DNA of 32,574 bases from Nitrosomonas sp. (lineage in GTDB: Bacteria; Pseudomonadota; Gammaproteobacteria; Burkholderiales; Nitrosomonadaceae): positions 1 through 32,574 of the forward strand of contig JAJFJH010000355.1 in NCBI GenBank assembly GCA_021774155.1, in the 5' to 3' direction. Positions within the stretch are counted from its first letter, which is position 1, and each line of letters begins with the position of its first letter. This document shows, in pieces, positions 1 through 8,041 of the stretch. The translations under genes were made by a program, and so were the position numbers. The notes under the pieces were generated by a model that was not told the origin of the DNA, searched no databases, and worked only from the letters and a program-made list of their open reading frames with translations.

Positions 1-2
1 GT

Positions 3-398
3 GGCAGCGAATATCAACCTCGCCTACTGACAATAAATAATATTGTTGAGAAGCCCTCTCCAGAAACAGCACCGAGCACATTAGCGGTGGTTGGACGATA
101 TATTTTAAGCAACGCCATTTTTGACGAAATCAGAAATCAACAACCTGGCGTTCAGGGTGAAATTCAACTAACCGACGGAATCGCTAGCTTGTTGAAGAAA
201 GAACAAGCCTATTCATATCGATTCGATGGAAAACGTTATGATTGTGGTAGCAAAATCGGATTTCTAAAAGCGACTGTCGATCTAGCAAGCTGTCATCCGG
301 AGGTTAGTGAGTCATTTAATAGTTGGCTAATCAATAGAGATGAGTCTACGCAGGTTATAAACCCAGGCCGGAAACTAAAAATCGCCTCAAGCAACTGA
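3..398 (+). CDS. galU: UTP--glucose-1-phosphate uridylyltransferase, C-terminal part (5' truncated by window edge)
   Basis: Frame 3 is open from the window start ([64 protein letters not shown]...[17 protein letters not shown]), matching the GalU C-terminal motifs. Confidence 0.93.
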   Translation, partial: GSEYQPRLLTINNIVEKPSPETAPSTLAVVGRYILSNAIFDEIRNQQPGVQGEIQLTDGIASLLKKEQAYSYRFDGKRYDCGSKIGFLKATVDLASCHPEVSESFNSWLINRDESTQVINPGRKLKIASSN

Positions 399-613
399 AA
401 TACAAACATAATTTATTTATAAGTTGTGCGATTGTTAATAAAAAAGAGAAAACACAATGAAAAGGTTTTTTTATCCATTTTACTCTTGTGTATAACAACG
501 ACACTGGTGAACAGTGCCTGAGATCAAAAAATATAGACCACTTGTCTGAAATTTGATCCAGTGCAAAAAACACGGACAGCTTGTCATTTTCAATGACCTA
601 CTGTTAGCGATTA

Positions 614-630
614 TGCGTCAATTTGCCACA
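614..630 (+). promoter_or_regulatory. Candidate dyad operator, site 1 (TGCGTCAATTTGCCACA)
   Basis: Shared with sites at 1843-1859, 12762-12778 (minus) and 16278-16294; each directly abuts a -35-like TTGNNN. Confidence 0.7.
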
Positions 631-658
631 TTGTTATCTCAGCTTTTTTCAGGATAAT
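631..658 (+). promoter_or_regulatory. Candidate sigma70-type promoter (TTGTTA-N16-GATAAT)
   Basis: Same architecture and 16-nt spacing as the promoters at 1860-1887 and 12734-12761 (minus). Confidence 0.65.
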
Positions 659-683
659 TACTACTACACAAAACAACGATCAA

Positions 684-755
684 GCCACCCTTGCTGCAAA
701 GCAAGTCCGGAAAGCCTTTGGGTCTCTTACTGAGATGGCCGGGTTGCCTCCTTTG
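684..755 (+). ncRNA. Structured 5' leader, candidate c-di-GMP-I (GEMM)-like riboswitch, copy 1
   Basis: CTTGCT-GCAA-AGCAAG hairpin with GNRA loop, then CGGAAAGCctttGGGTCTC...GAGATGGCCGGGTTGCC. The AAAGC-GG-CT and GCCGGGTTGCC blocks resemble the GEMM core. Two further copies in the window precede PEP-CTERM genes. Confidence 0.55.
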
Positions 756-919
756 AATGATGGGGAGAAACTGAATCAACTGACAATAAGAAACATGTCA
801 ACCTGATTTCAGTTCATTATTCACAAGCGATGCGCCCGAAGCTAATTTATTTATGTTCTTTTTTTATCTAGCCGATGACGCACTCATTAAGTAAAAACTC
901 GTTCATAAGGAGAGAAAAT

Positions 920-1741
920 ATGCGAAAGCTAACATTTTCTATCAAGAAAAAAATACTAGTTCCAGCAACAATTATTTCTATTACCGCTTTACTCAGCACC
1001 AATGTATATGCAGCTGGTGCAACAGCAATGGATGATACAGCTCAACTCCATGCGGGTAGCTCTGCTACCTTCTCTAGTGCTGGCCAGAAAAGCTCTTATT
1101 CAGACAACCCAAGTCTTAGTAATTCCTCTTGGGCTCACACGGGCGCTTGGTTTACCTTCCAGAATCATGATGCAGGTGATGTCACTGTATCAGTACTCGG
1201 AGATGCGGGTTTTGTACCAGGCGTTTCAGTCTGGGCATCAGGTAACACAGAATTTGACGGTGGCACCGAGTCTTTCGGTGGAGAAGTCAGTTCGGCAGGA
1301 TGGGGCACACCGCACTCATTTAATTCAACCGGTGCTATGGGAGATTCTGGTACCTTATGGATGGCCAGCGGTCAGGGCGGCAATATCCAAGAAACTTTGG
1401 GTTATGCGGTATCCGGCCCTACACACCTGAATTCGACGACGGGTTGGGGCGAAGATATTGTTACTGGAGCACATGACGTAAGCCTTACAAACACCTATGA
1501 GAGTGGCGTAACTGGCAGCACTGGTGCAAACACTGCGTCACTTGCATTCGATGACTTGGCTGCGGGCTGGTATACCGTGTATGTTGGTGGCACTGATCAT
1601 GCATCGGCTGGCGGACAATATGACTTGGTTATTAGTGCAGTACCAGAAGCAGAAACCTGGGCTATGCTGCTAGCAGGTTTGGGCCTTATTGGCTGGCGCT
1701 TAAGAAAGCAGGAAAATGAGCCGAATATGCTTCCAGCTTAA
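920..1741 (+). CDS. PEP-CTERM sorting domain-containing secreted protein (paralog A)
   Basis: Start at ATG 920 with AAGGAGAG upstream rather than 875. Signal peptide. C-terminal VPEAETWAMLLAGLGLIGWRLRKQ exosortase-type tripartite signal. Confidence 0.9.
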   Translation: MRKLTFSIKKKILVPATIISITALLSTNVYAAGATAMDDTAQLHAGSSATFSSAGQKSSYSDNPSLSNSSWAHTGAWFTFQNHDAGDVTVSVLGDAGFVPGVSVWASGNTEFDGGTESFGGEVSSAGWGTPHSFNSTGAMGDSGTLWMASGQGGNIQETLGYAVSGPTHLNSTTGWGEDIVTGAHDVSLTNTYESGVTGSTGANTASLAFDDLAAGWYTVYVGGTDHASAGGQYDLVISAVPEAETWAMLLAGLGLIGWRLRKQENEPNMLPA

Positions 1742-1760
1742 TTTAATCCACTAATCATGG

Positions 1761-1796
1761 AAAAAGGGAATGCTTCTACGAAGCATTCCCTTTTTT
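1761..1796 (+). terminator. Rho-independent terminator after PEP-CTERM paralog A
   Basis: AAAGGGAATGCTT-ctac-GAAGCATTCCCTTTTTT perfect stem followed by a T tract. Confidence 0.9.
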
Positions 1797-1842
1797 GGCT
1801 TTTAACTACATTTAATTGCTTTCAAAAAACCACAACCCGAGG

Positions 1843-1859
1843 TGCGACAATTTGACGCA
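1843..1859 (+). promoter_or_regulatory. Candidate dyad operator, site 2 (TGCGACAATTTGACGCA)
   Basis: Same 17-mer consensus as site 1, directly abutting the -35. Confidence 0.7.
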
Positions 1860-1887
1860 TTGTGTTTATAGTACTTCTTTATATAAT
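1860..1887 (+). promoter_or_regulatory. Candidate sigma70-type promoter (TTGTGT-N16-TATAAT)
   Basis: Consensus -10 TATAAT with 16-nt spacer. Confidence 0.7.
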
Positions 1888-1900
1888 ACCTATCTAGAAA

Positions 1901-1978
1901 ACCACCCTTGCTGCAAAGCAAGTCCGGAAAGCTGCGGGTCTCTACACACAAGATTGAGATGGCCGAGCTGCCTCCCCT
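1901..1978 (+). ncRNA. Structured 5' leader, candidate c-di-GMP-I (GEMM)-like riboswitch, copy 2
   Basis: CCACCCTTGCTGCAAAGCAAGTCCGGAAAGC identical to copy 1, then GGGTCTC-loop-GAGATGGCCGAGCTGCCTCC with a longer loop. Confidence 0.55.
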
Positions 1979-2138
1979 AAATCATGTGGAGTGTCCTGTT
2001 CGGAATGTACCCTTAGTACCAAACCGATTTCAGACCATCATCTACTAATGCAACACTCGATTTCGTTTTGTGGCATGTTTCCAACCAGCTGACAGTGCTG
2101 TCTGTGTTCTTGCCATAAGCTACTTTTAAGAGAAAAAA

Positions 2139-2978
2139 ATGCCTACACAATCAAACAGCAAGAAGACAAACGTGCTGATTGCAATAACAATTTCAACTAT
2201 TACTATGCTAGTCAATACAAATGCATATACGGCTGATGCGGTAGCAATTAATGCTTTTAATGACACTAATCACGTTCATTCAGGTGACGCTATAACCGTA
2301 ACTAGCTTTGCTCTGCCAAGTTCCTATTCAAACAATCCAAATTTCAATTACTCCGCCTGGGGTGACACTGGTAGTTGGTACACTTTCATGAATCATGACG
2401 TAACCGATGTTACTGTATCAGTTCTCGGAGATACGAATCTTGCGCCAGGTATTACAGTCTGGGCAACCGGTGGATCGGAATTTGACGGTGGAACGACAGC
2501 TTTCGGTTTTGAGACCAGTACAGCAGGATTTTTTTTAACACCAGCCTCTTTTAATGCAACAGGCGTCATTGGGAATACAGGTACTTTATGGATGGCCGAT
2601 GGAGCAGGCGGCAATACGATAGAAACCCTAGGTTATGCCGTTTCTGGCCCTACGCACCTTAATTCTACTGCTGCGACTGGCTGGGGTGAAAATATTGTTA
2701 CCGGCGCGCATGACGTGAGCCTCACAAATACTTTTGAAAATGGCGTAACGGGTAACACAACGGCAAACTCAGTGTCACTCTCGTTCAATAACTTGGCCTC
2801 GGGCTGGTATACCGTCTATGTTGGCGGAACGGATCATTCCCTAGTAGGTGGAGATTTTAATTTGGTCGTCAGCGCAGTACCGGAAACAGAAACCTGGGCC
2901 ATGCTGCTGGCAGGACTTGGACTTGTTGGCTGGCGTTTGAAGAAGCAACAAAAAGAATTGAATGTAGCAACAGCTTAG
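2139..2978 (+). CDS. PEP-CTERM sorting domain-containing secreted protein (paralog B)
   Basis: Strong full-length similarity to the 920-1741 product (LGYAVSGPTHLNST..GWGE.IVTGAHDVSLTNT). C-terminal VPETETWAMLLAGLGLVGWRLKKQ. Confidence 0.9.
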   Translation: MPTQSNSKKTNVLIAITISTITMLVNTNAYTADAVAINAFNDTNHVHSGDAITVTSFALPSSYSNNPNFNYSAWGDTGSWYTFMNHDVTDVTVSVLGDTNLAPGITVWATGGSEFDGGTTAFGFETSTAGFFLTPASFNATGVIGNTGTLWMADGAGGNTIETLGYAVSGPTHLNSTAATGWGENIVTGAHDVSLTNTFENGVTGNTTANSVSLSFNNLASGWYTVYVGGTDHSLVGGDFNLVVSAVPETETWAMLLAGLGLVGWRLKKQQKELNVATA

Positions 2979-3165
2979 TAACGCTCAAGCGGCAACAGAA
3001 AAGCAGTGTTTCTTGGAATCACCTTGTTTTTTCGAAAATAAATGATGCACTAAGTTGCCACATGAACTTCACACAATATTGCGGCTAATCTTGTGTATAA
3101 GAGAACCCAATCGGCTTGCACTCAAAATATTCTGACGTTCATGCCGATCAGTATGGAGTATTATC

Positions 3166-5373
3166 ATGCTTAACAATATCAAAAAAATTATAATTACCAT
3201 AGCCAAGGTAGTTTGCCTTACGATTTTTACCGGCTCAGCTTTGCAAGCGCATGTTGGTTTCGGGCCGCTTCCTACATCCCTGAAAGATGCACCGGTACCC
3301 GAAGTGCCCGGCTTGCTTGATGGTCATGACCCCATTATTATTAACAAAGAAAAGGCCATTGAGCTAGGCAAAGCTTTATTTTGGGATATCAATGTAGGGA
3401 GTGACGGCGTGGCATGTGCAACCTGCCATTTTCACGCCGGCGCAGATCGGCGCACCAAAAACCAAATTGCACCAATCGGTAGAAACAGTAACTTGTCAAC
3501 GGAATTTTCATTGGGAGGCGACGGAACCCCGCGTGGGCCAAATTCAGACTTGAAAAGAAGCGACTTCCCATTTTTTAAAACCGATAACCCACTTAATCCC
3601 CTGGGTAATATCATTTATAACAGCGATGACGTGGTTTCTTCCGCAGGGTCTTTTGGCGGCACCTTTCATGATGTTGAATGGTTCCATGAAGAAAACGACA
3701 ATTGTGATCGTAGCGCCGACCCGGTTTTTCATGTTGGGGCAAAAGGCACACGCAGAGTTGAGCCACGTAACACACCAACTGTCATTAATTCCGTTTTTAA
3801 CTTTCGTAACTTTTGGGACGGCCGTGGCAACAATATTTTTAATGGCAGTAGCCCCTGGGGAGACCGCGACCCAGAAGCTGGCGTATGGGTAAAAAATGCC
3901 GACGGCACTGTCACCAAAGAACGTTTAAGCTTGCCCAATTCTTCGCTTGCTTCTCAATCGGTCGCCCCTCCTGTAGACAACGTCGAAATGTCTTGCAATG
4001 ACCGTACTTTTTCAGATCTTGGACGCAAACTGTTGTATCGTAAACCGTTAGAACATCAAAACGTGCATTGGAATGACAGTGTGCTTGGAGACTTGGCAAA
4101 CAGCACGGAAGGCAATTTACAGCAGGGATTGGATACTTATTACTTTCGATTAATCATGGAAGCATTCAGTCCGAAGTATTGGTCTAATTTCAGCCGCGGC
4201 CAGTATGGTGCGCCGCCCCCTAGCTCAGCGACAAACCGCTTACCGTATATGCAGGCTGAAGCAAATTTTGCCATGTTCTTTGCGCTTGCAACGCAAATGT
4301 ACCAATCAACTTTAATCTCCGATGATTCACCTTTTGACCAAAGTGCTCGTAATAGTGATGGCGACGCTATTGATTTAAGCGAATCAGCACAACGCGGGAT
4401 GGACATTTTTCGTGATGCGCATTGCGCCCTCTGTCATATCGGCCCCAACTTCACATCATCAGCGGTCGTAACAAACAGTATTTTACAAAAAATCAACCCA
4501 GAAGCATTTGGCAATGTCACTTTTCATATCAGTACCACCAACGTTGTAACCCATACGCCTTTAAACGCTGGCATGATGTTTCAAGATACCGGTTTTTCCG
4601 GTACTGGTGTCACACCAGCAGAAAACGACCCTGGCTTGGGCGGCACTGATCCATTTGGTAATCCATTATCATTTGCCGACCAATATATGCAGCTTTTAGC
4701 AGGCAATGAAGCTGGTGTGGTCGACCCCTATGTAGCAGATGTCCGACCTTGTGACCTGGATACACCTATTGCACTAGATCGTGACGAACCACATGCTCTA
4801 TTATTTACACACGCGGATGGACTGCAATCACAGCAACAAGATACGGTTGATTGTTTTACTCCAGCAGGCACATTGATTCCAACAGTCGATGCTGCACTGG
4901 CAGAGTTGGAAAAACCAGAGAGAAGGCGTTTCTTAAGCGCAGCTACCGGTTCATATAAAATCCCATCATTAAGAAACATCGAATTGACCGGACCTTATAT
5001 GCACAACGGTAGCATGGCTACGTTAGACGAAGTATTAGAGTTCTACATTCGAGGCGGTAATTTCGAAACGGACGCAAAAGATTTTGGTAAGGTTTTTTCA
5101 CTGCCTGAGCTGCGGTTTCTGCCACAACAGCGCGTAGACTTACTCAATTTTCTAAAAAGTTTAACGGATGAGCGTGTGCGTTTTGAAAAAGCGCCGTTTG
5201 ATCATCCTGAGTTGATTATTCCACACGGCCACACTGGTGATAATGTGTCAATTAATGACGCTCACTTCATTAGTAACTCACTTGCGGCAGATGAGTTCTT
5301 GATGATTCCAGCTGTCGGAGCCGAAGGAAGAACAGAACCGTTGCAAGCATTTGACACCTATTTACAAGAATAG
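3166..5373 (+). CDS. Di-haem cytochrome c peroxidase/MauG-family secreted protein
   Basis: Signal peptide, two CXXCH motifs (CATCH, CALCH), and conserved NTPTVINSVFNFRNFWDGR, YKIPSLRNIELTGPYMHNGSMATLDEVLEFY segments. Confidence 0.88.
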   Translation: MLNNIKKIIITIAKVVCLTIFTGSALQAHVGFGPLPTSLKDAPVPEVPGLLDGHDPIIINKEKAIELGKALFWDINVGSDGVACATCHFHAGADRRTKNQIAPIGRNSNLSTEFSLGGDGTPRGPNSDLKRSDFPFFKTDNPLNPLGNIIYNSDDVVSSAGSFGGTFHDVEWFHEENDNCDRSADPVFHVGAKGTRRVEPRNTPTVINSVFNFRNFWDGRGNNIFNGSSPWGDRDPEAGVWVKNADGTVTKERLSLPNSSLASQSVAPPVDNVEMSCNDRTFSDLGRKLLYRKPLEHQNVHWNDSVLGDLANSTEGNLQQGLDTYYFRLIMEAFSPKYWSNFSRGQYGAPPPSSATNRLPYMQAEANFAMFFALATQMYQSTLISDDSPFDQSARNSDGDAIDLSESAQRGMDIFRDAHCALCHIGPNFTSSAVVTNSILQKINPEAFGNVTFHISTTNVVTHTPLNAGMMFQDTGFSGTGVTPAENDPGLGGTDPFGNPLSFADQYMQLLAGNEAGVVDPYVADVRPCDLDTPIALDRDEPHALLFTHADGLQSQQQDTVDCFTPAGTLIPTVDAALAELEKPERRRFLSAATGSYKIPSLRNIELTGPYMHNGSMATLDEVLEFYIRGGNFETDAKDFGKVFSLPELRFLPQQRVDLLNFLKSLTDERVRFEKAPFDHPELIIPHGHTGDNVSINDAHFISNSLAADEFLMIPAVGAEGRTEPLQAFDTYLQE

Positions 5374-5472
5374 CGTATCAGTAAATGTAATCGCAGATAA
5401 AATCACCATACTGACTTGTTGTCTGGGTCAATAAATAACATTGATATCGCTCAACAAGACAGTATCCGCTAA

Positions 5473-5501
5473 ATCACCCTCCGGCTATGTCGGAGGGTGA
5501 T
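5473..5501. terminator. Hairpin after the peroxidase gene, probable transcription end
   Basis: 11-bp perfect stem ATCACCCTCCG-gctatgt-CGGAGGGTGAT; no clear T tract. Confidence 0.55.
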
Positions 5502-5598
5502 GTCATTCAGACAAAGTGCAATGCAACCTTAAATTTTCCATTTCCCGCAAGGATTTCCAATTTATCTTGGAACAAATCCACCGTAATATAACTTTTCC

Positions 5599-6705
5599 AT
5601 GAATCAAAATAAAACTTTAAGAATACTTGGTACTCGGGGCGTGCCCGCGCAACATGGCGGCTTTGAAACGTTTGCCGAACACCTTGCGCTTTATTTAGTT
5701 GAGAAAGGATGGGATGTAACGGTTTACTGTCAGGATGAAGATGACAGCCTACGATATGAGAACGAATGGCGAGGTATTAAGCTCATACACTTCCCAATCA
5801 GCAATAAAGGAGCACTAGGTACCATATTTTTTGATTGGAAAACGACATTACATGCTGCACGTCATCAAGATCGTATATTAACTTTGGGCTATAACACAGC
5901 CATTTTTTGTTTACTTTATCGTTTAAGGGGACAAAAAAATATTATTAATATGGATGGTCTCGAGTGGAAACGTAATAAGTGGTCAACGCTTGCTAGACTG
6001 TGGCTTTATTTGAACGAAAGAGCCGGGTGTTTACTTGCCAACCATCTAGTAGCCGATCACCCAGAAATAAAAAATCATCTTGCAACCCGTGTCCATCCAG
6101 ATAAAATAAGTATGATCCCATATGGTGCAGATGTTATTAATCATGCTGACGTGGCTCTTCTAGCTCCGTATGGGCTGCAGCCTCAGCAGTATATAATTGT
6201 TATCGCTCGCCCCGAGCCTGAAAACTCTATCTTGGAGATTGTCACGGCATTTTCTGAGCAACAGCGTAACAAAAAATTGGTGGTACTGGGAGATTTTAGC
6301 AAAGCCAACCCGAAATACCGGGATCAAGTTTTTGCCATCGCCAGTAGCGAAGTGATATTTCCCGGCGCAATTTATGACCAACAAGTGGTAAAAGCGTTAC
6401 GTTTTTATGCCTGTCTTTATGTTCATGGCCACCAAGTTGGCGGCACCAATCCGTCTCTAGTAGAATCGCTCGGTGCAGGCAACCCGGTACTGGCACATGA
6501 CAACCATTTTAACCGATGGGTAGCAGGCGATAGTAATGCCTACTTTTCCAATACATGTGAATGCGCGCAAACCTTTGAATACTTGCTGAATAATGTAACG
6601 CTATTGCAGTCTATGCAGCAAAAAAACCGACAGCGTCACCTAACCACTTTTACTTGGAACAAAATACTCGGACAATACGAGCAAATGTTACTTGAAAAAC
6701 GATAG
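5599..6705 (+). CDS. DUF1972-type glycosyltransferase family 1/4 protein
   Basis: N-terminal ILGTRGVPAQHGGFETFAEHLA typical of the DUF1972 glycosyltransferase family; MDGLEWKRNKWS; GTNPSLVESLGAGNPVLAHDN. Confidence 0.88.
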   Translation: MNQNKTLRILGTRGVPAQHGGFETFAEHLALYLVEKGWDVTVYCQDEDDSLRYENEWRGIKLIHFPISNKGALGTIFFDWKTTLHAARHQDRILTLGYNTAIFCLLYRLRGQKNIINMDGLEWKRNKWSTLARLWLYLNERAGCLLANHLVADHPEIKNHLATRVHPDKISMIPYGADVINHADVALLAPYGLQPQQYIIVIARPEPENSILEIVTAFSEQQRNKKLVVLGDFSKANPKYRDQVFAIASSEVIFPGAIYDQQVVKALRFYACLYVHGHQVGGTNPSLVESLGAGNPVLAHDNHFNRWVAGDSNAYFSNTCECAQTFEYLLNNVTLLQSMQQKNRQRHLTTFTWNKILGQYEQMLLEKR

Positions 6706-6727
6706 AAAAATACTGACCCAAGTACAC

Positions 6728-6855
6728 CTCTAAAAATCCAGATTTCATCTCAATTGCTGCGTTGCCGGAAAAATTTCTTGCTTACATCAATCATATGCCG
6801 CGCTACAAAATTTTTCCCGCACTTTACATTTGGGCGAACTCTGAATTTTTAGAGA
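6728..6855. repeat. Intergenic inverted-repeat element (about 128 bp)
   Basis: Outer arms CTCTAAAAATcCAGA / TCTGaATTTTTAGAG (one mismatch) and inner arms GGAAAAATTT / AAATTTTTCC, between convergent genes. Confidence 0.7.
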
Positions 6856-6860
6856 CACTC

Positions 6861-7883
6861 TCAATTACTACGCTTATAAAAAGGCGCAGCTAATGGTTCA
6901 CCAACAAACAAACCTTGCCCTGGCCAGGCGACGCTTTTCCAGTATGCTTCGATTAATGATTCACCGCGTGTGTAACGTTCAATTAAAATACCCGGGTTAG
7001 GAAATTTCTGTGGGAAAGCACAAGGTTCAACCACCGTGCCATAACTTGCTGTTGCACCGGCATCCAACCACTTCAGCACACTCATCTGTCGAACACCAAA
7101 TAAGACACCACCTGCTGAAGTCAGATGATCTGCAACGGCACCTGGCAAGTAGTGATTGGTTTCCAGATCATCTACTTCTGTCTTACCGGTAAAATAAAAC
7201 AACACATCTTCTTTATTGCTCAATACATCAGCTTCAATCTTTTCAATTTTTATTCGATCGGACAACAACGCCATAATCGCATCATAAGCTCTTGACCGTA
7301 CGTTCCGCGCTGTGTCAGTTGTACTCATCAGATAAGCAGTGCCTTCTGGAAAGGTTGCATCTGATTGAACCCCTCGATCGATCATGTTTTTTACTTGTTG
7401 AATGTCGCTACCTGCTAGCATCATGGTCGGGCGAATTTTAAAATCAACGAAAGGTGTCCTCGTATTGGCATTGAAATACTCACTACGCTCAGTCGATGCA
7501 CAACCCTCAGCACAAAAAGTGCGGTCAAATCCAAATGTCATGGCACTGGTTATTGACATACAGGTAACCCGATATGGCTGTGTCCACGCTAAAGCATAAA
7601 ACTGAACATGTTCAGGGGTTAACAATATGATTTGCTTTCTTATCGCGCTGAACAAAAACCTGTCCATCGTATCAGTAACAGGAAACCGAACCTTGATGAT
7701 GTTCTCTGGGGGAATATTTCGTTTTTGCTGATAGTACTTGGCAGTTTCTACACTACGACTATCTTGTGTGTTTACAATAACTGCAATTTGTTCTGGCAAA
7801 ACGGCTGCGTACAGTGTTGAAATAGAAAGCAAACTCCAAGCAACGAATGGCAAAACAAAACGCAGTGCAAGTTTAATGGGCAT
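6861..7883 (-). CDS. TIGR03790 family secreted protein
   Basis: Start moved to ATG 7883 (CTGGAGAATAATTTGT-ATG). Signal peptide, then LPEQIAVIVNTQDSRSVETAKYYQQKRNIPPENIIKV typical of TIGR03790. Confidence 0.8.
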   Translation of the reverse strand: MPIKLALRFVLPFVAWSLLSISTLYAAVLPEQIAVIVNTQDSRSVETAKYYQQKRNIPPENIIKVRFPVTDTMDRFLFSAIRKQIILLTPEHVQFYALAWTQPYRVTCMSITSAMTFGFDRTFCAEGCASTERSEYFNANTRTPFVDFKIRPTMMLAGSDIQQVKNMIDRGVQSDATFPEGTAYLMSTTDTARNVRSRAYDAIMALLSDRIKIEKIEADVLSNKEDVLFYFTGKTEVDDLETNHYLPGAVADHLTSAGGVLFGVRQMSVLKWLDAGATASYGTVVEPCAFPQKFPNPGILIERYTRGESLIEAYWKSVAWPGQGLFVGEPLAAPFYKRSN

Positions 7884-8041
7884 ACAAATTATTCTCCAGA
7901 ATTTTTGTTCGCCCAGCATTGTGGTCGAAGACAGACTTAAAAAATCTCTGCTCCCATCTGTTTAAAGTTTAAAGGCTCTAGCCCAATGGACCAAAGCTTT
8001 CAGACAAACGCCCCGTCGTCAGAACATGGCTTAATTTTTAA

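Noticed and set aside
1002-1430. 142-aa plus-strand ORF
   Set aside because: Out-of-frame shadow inside the PEP-CTERM gene 920-1741; no RBS or recognisable domain.
3050-3115. Possible fifth operator near CACACAATATTGCGGC
   Set aside because: Only a half match to the dyad and no abutting TTG-N16-17-ATAAT promoter.
3389-4406. Several antisense ORFs in the peroxidase gene
   Set aside because: Shadow ORFs opposite a well-supported CDS.
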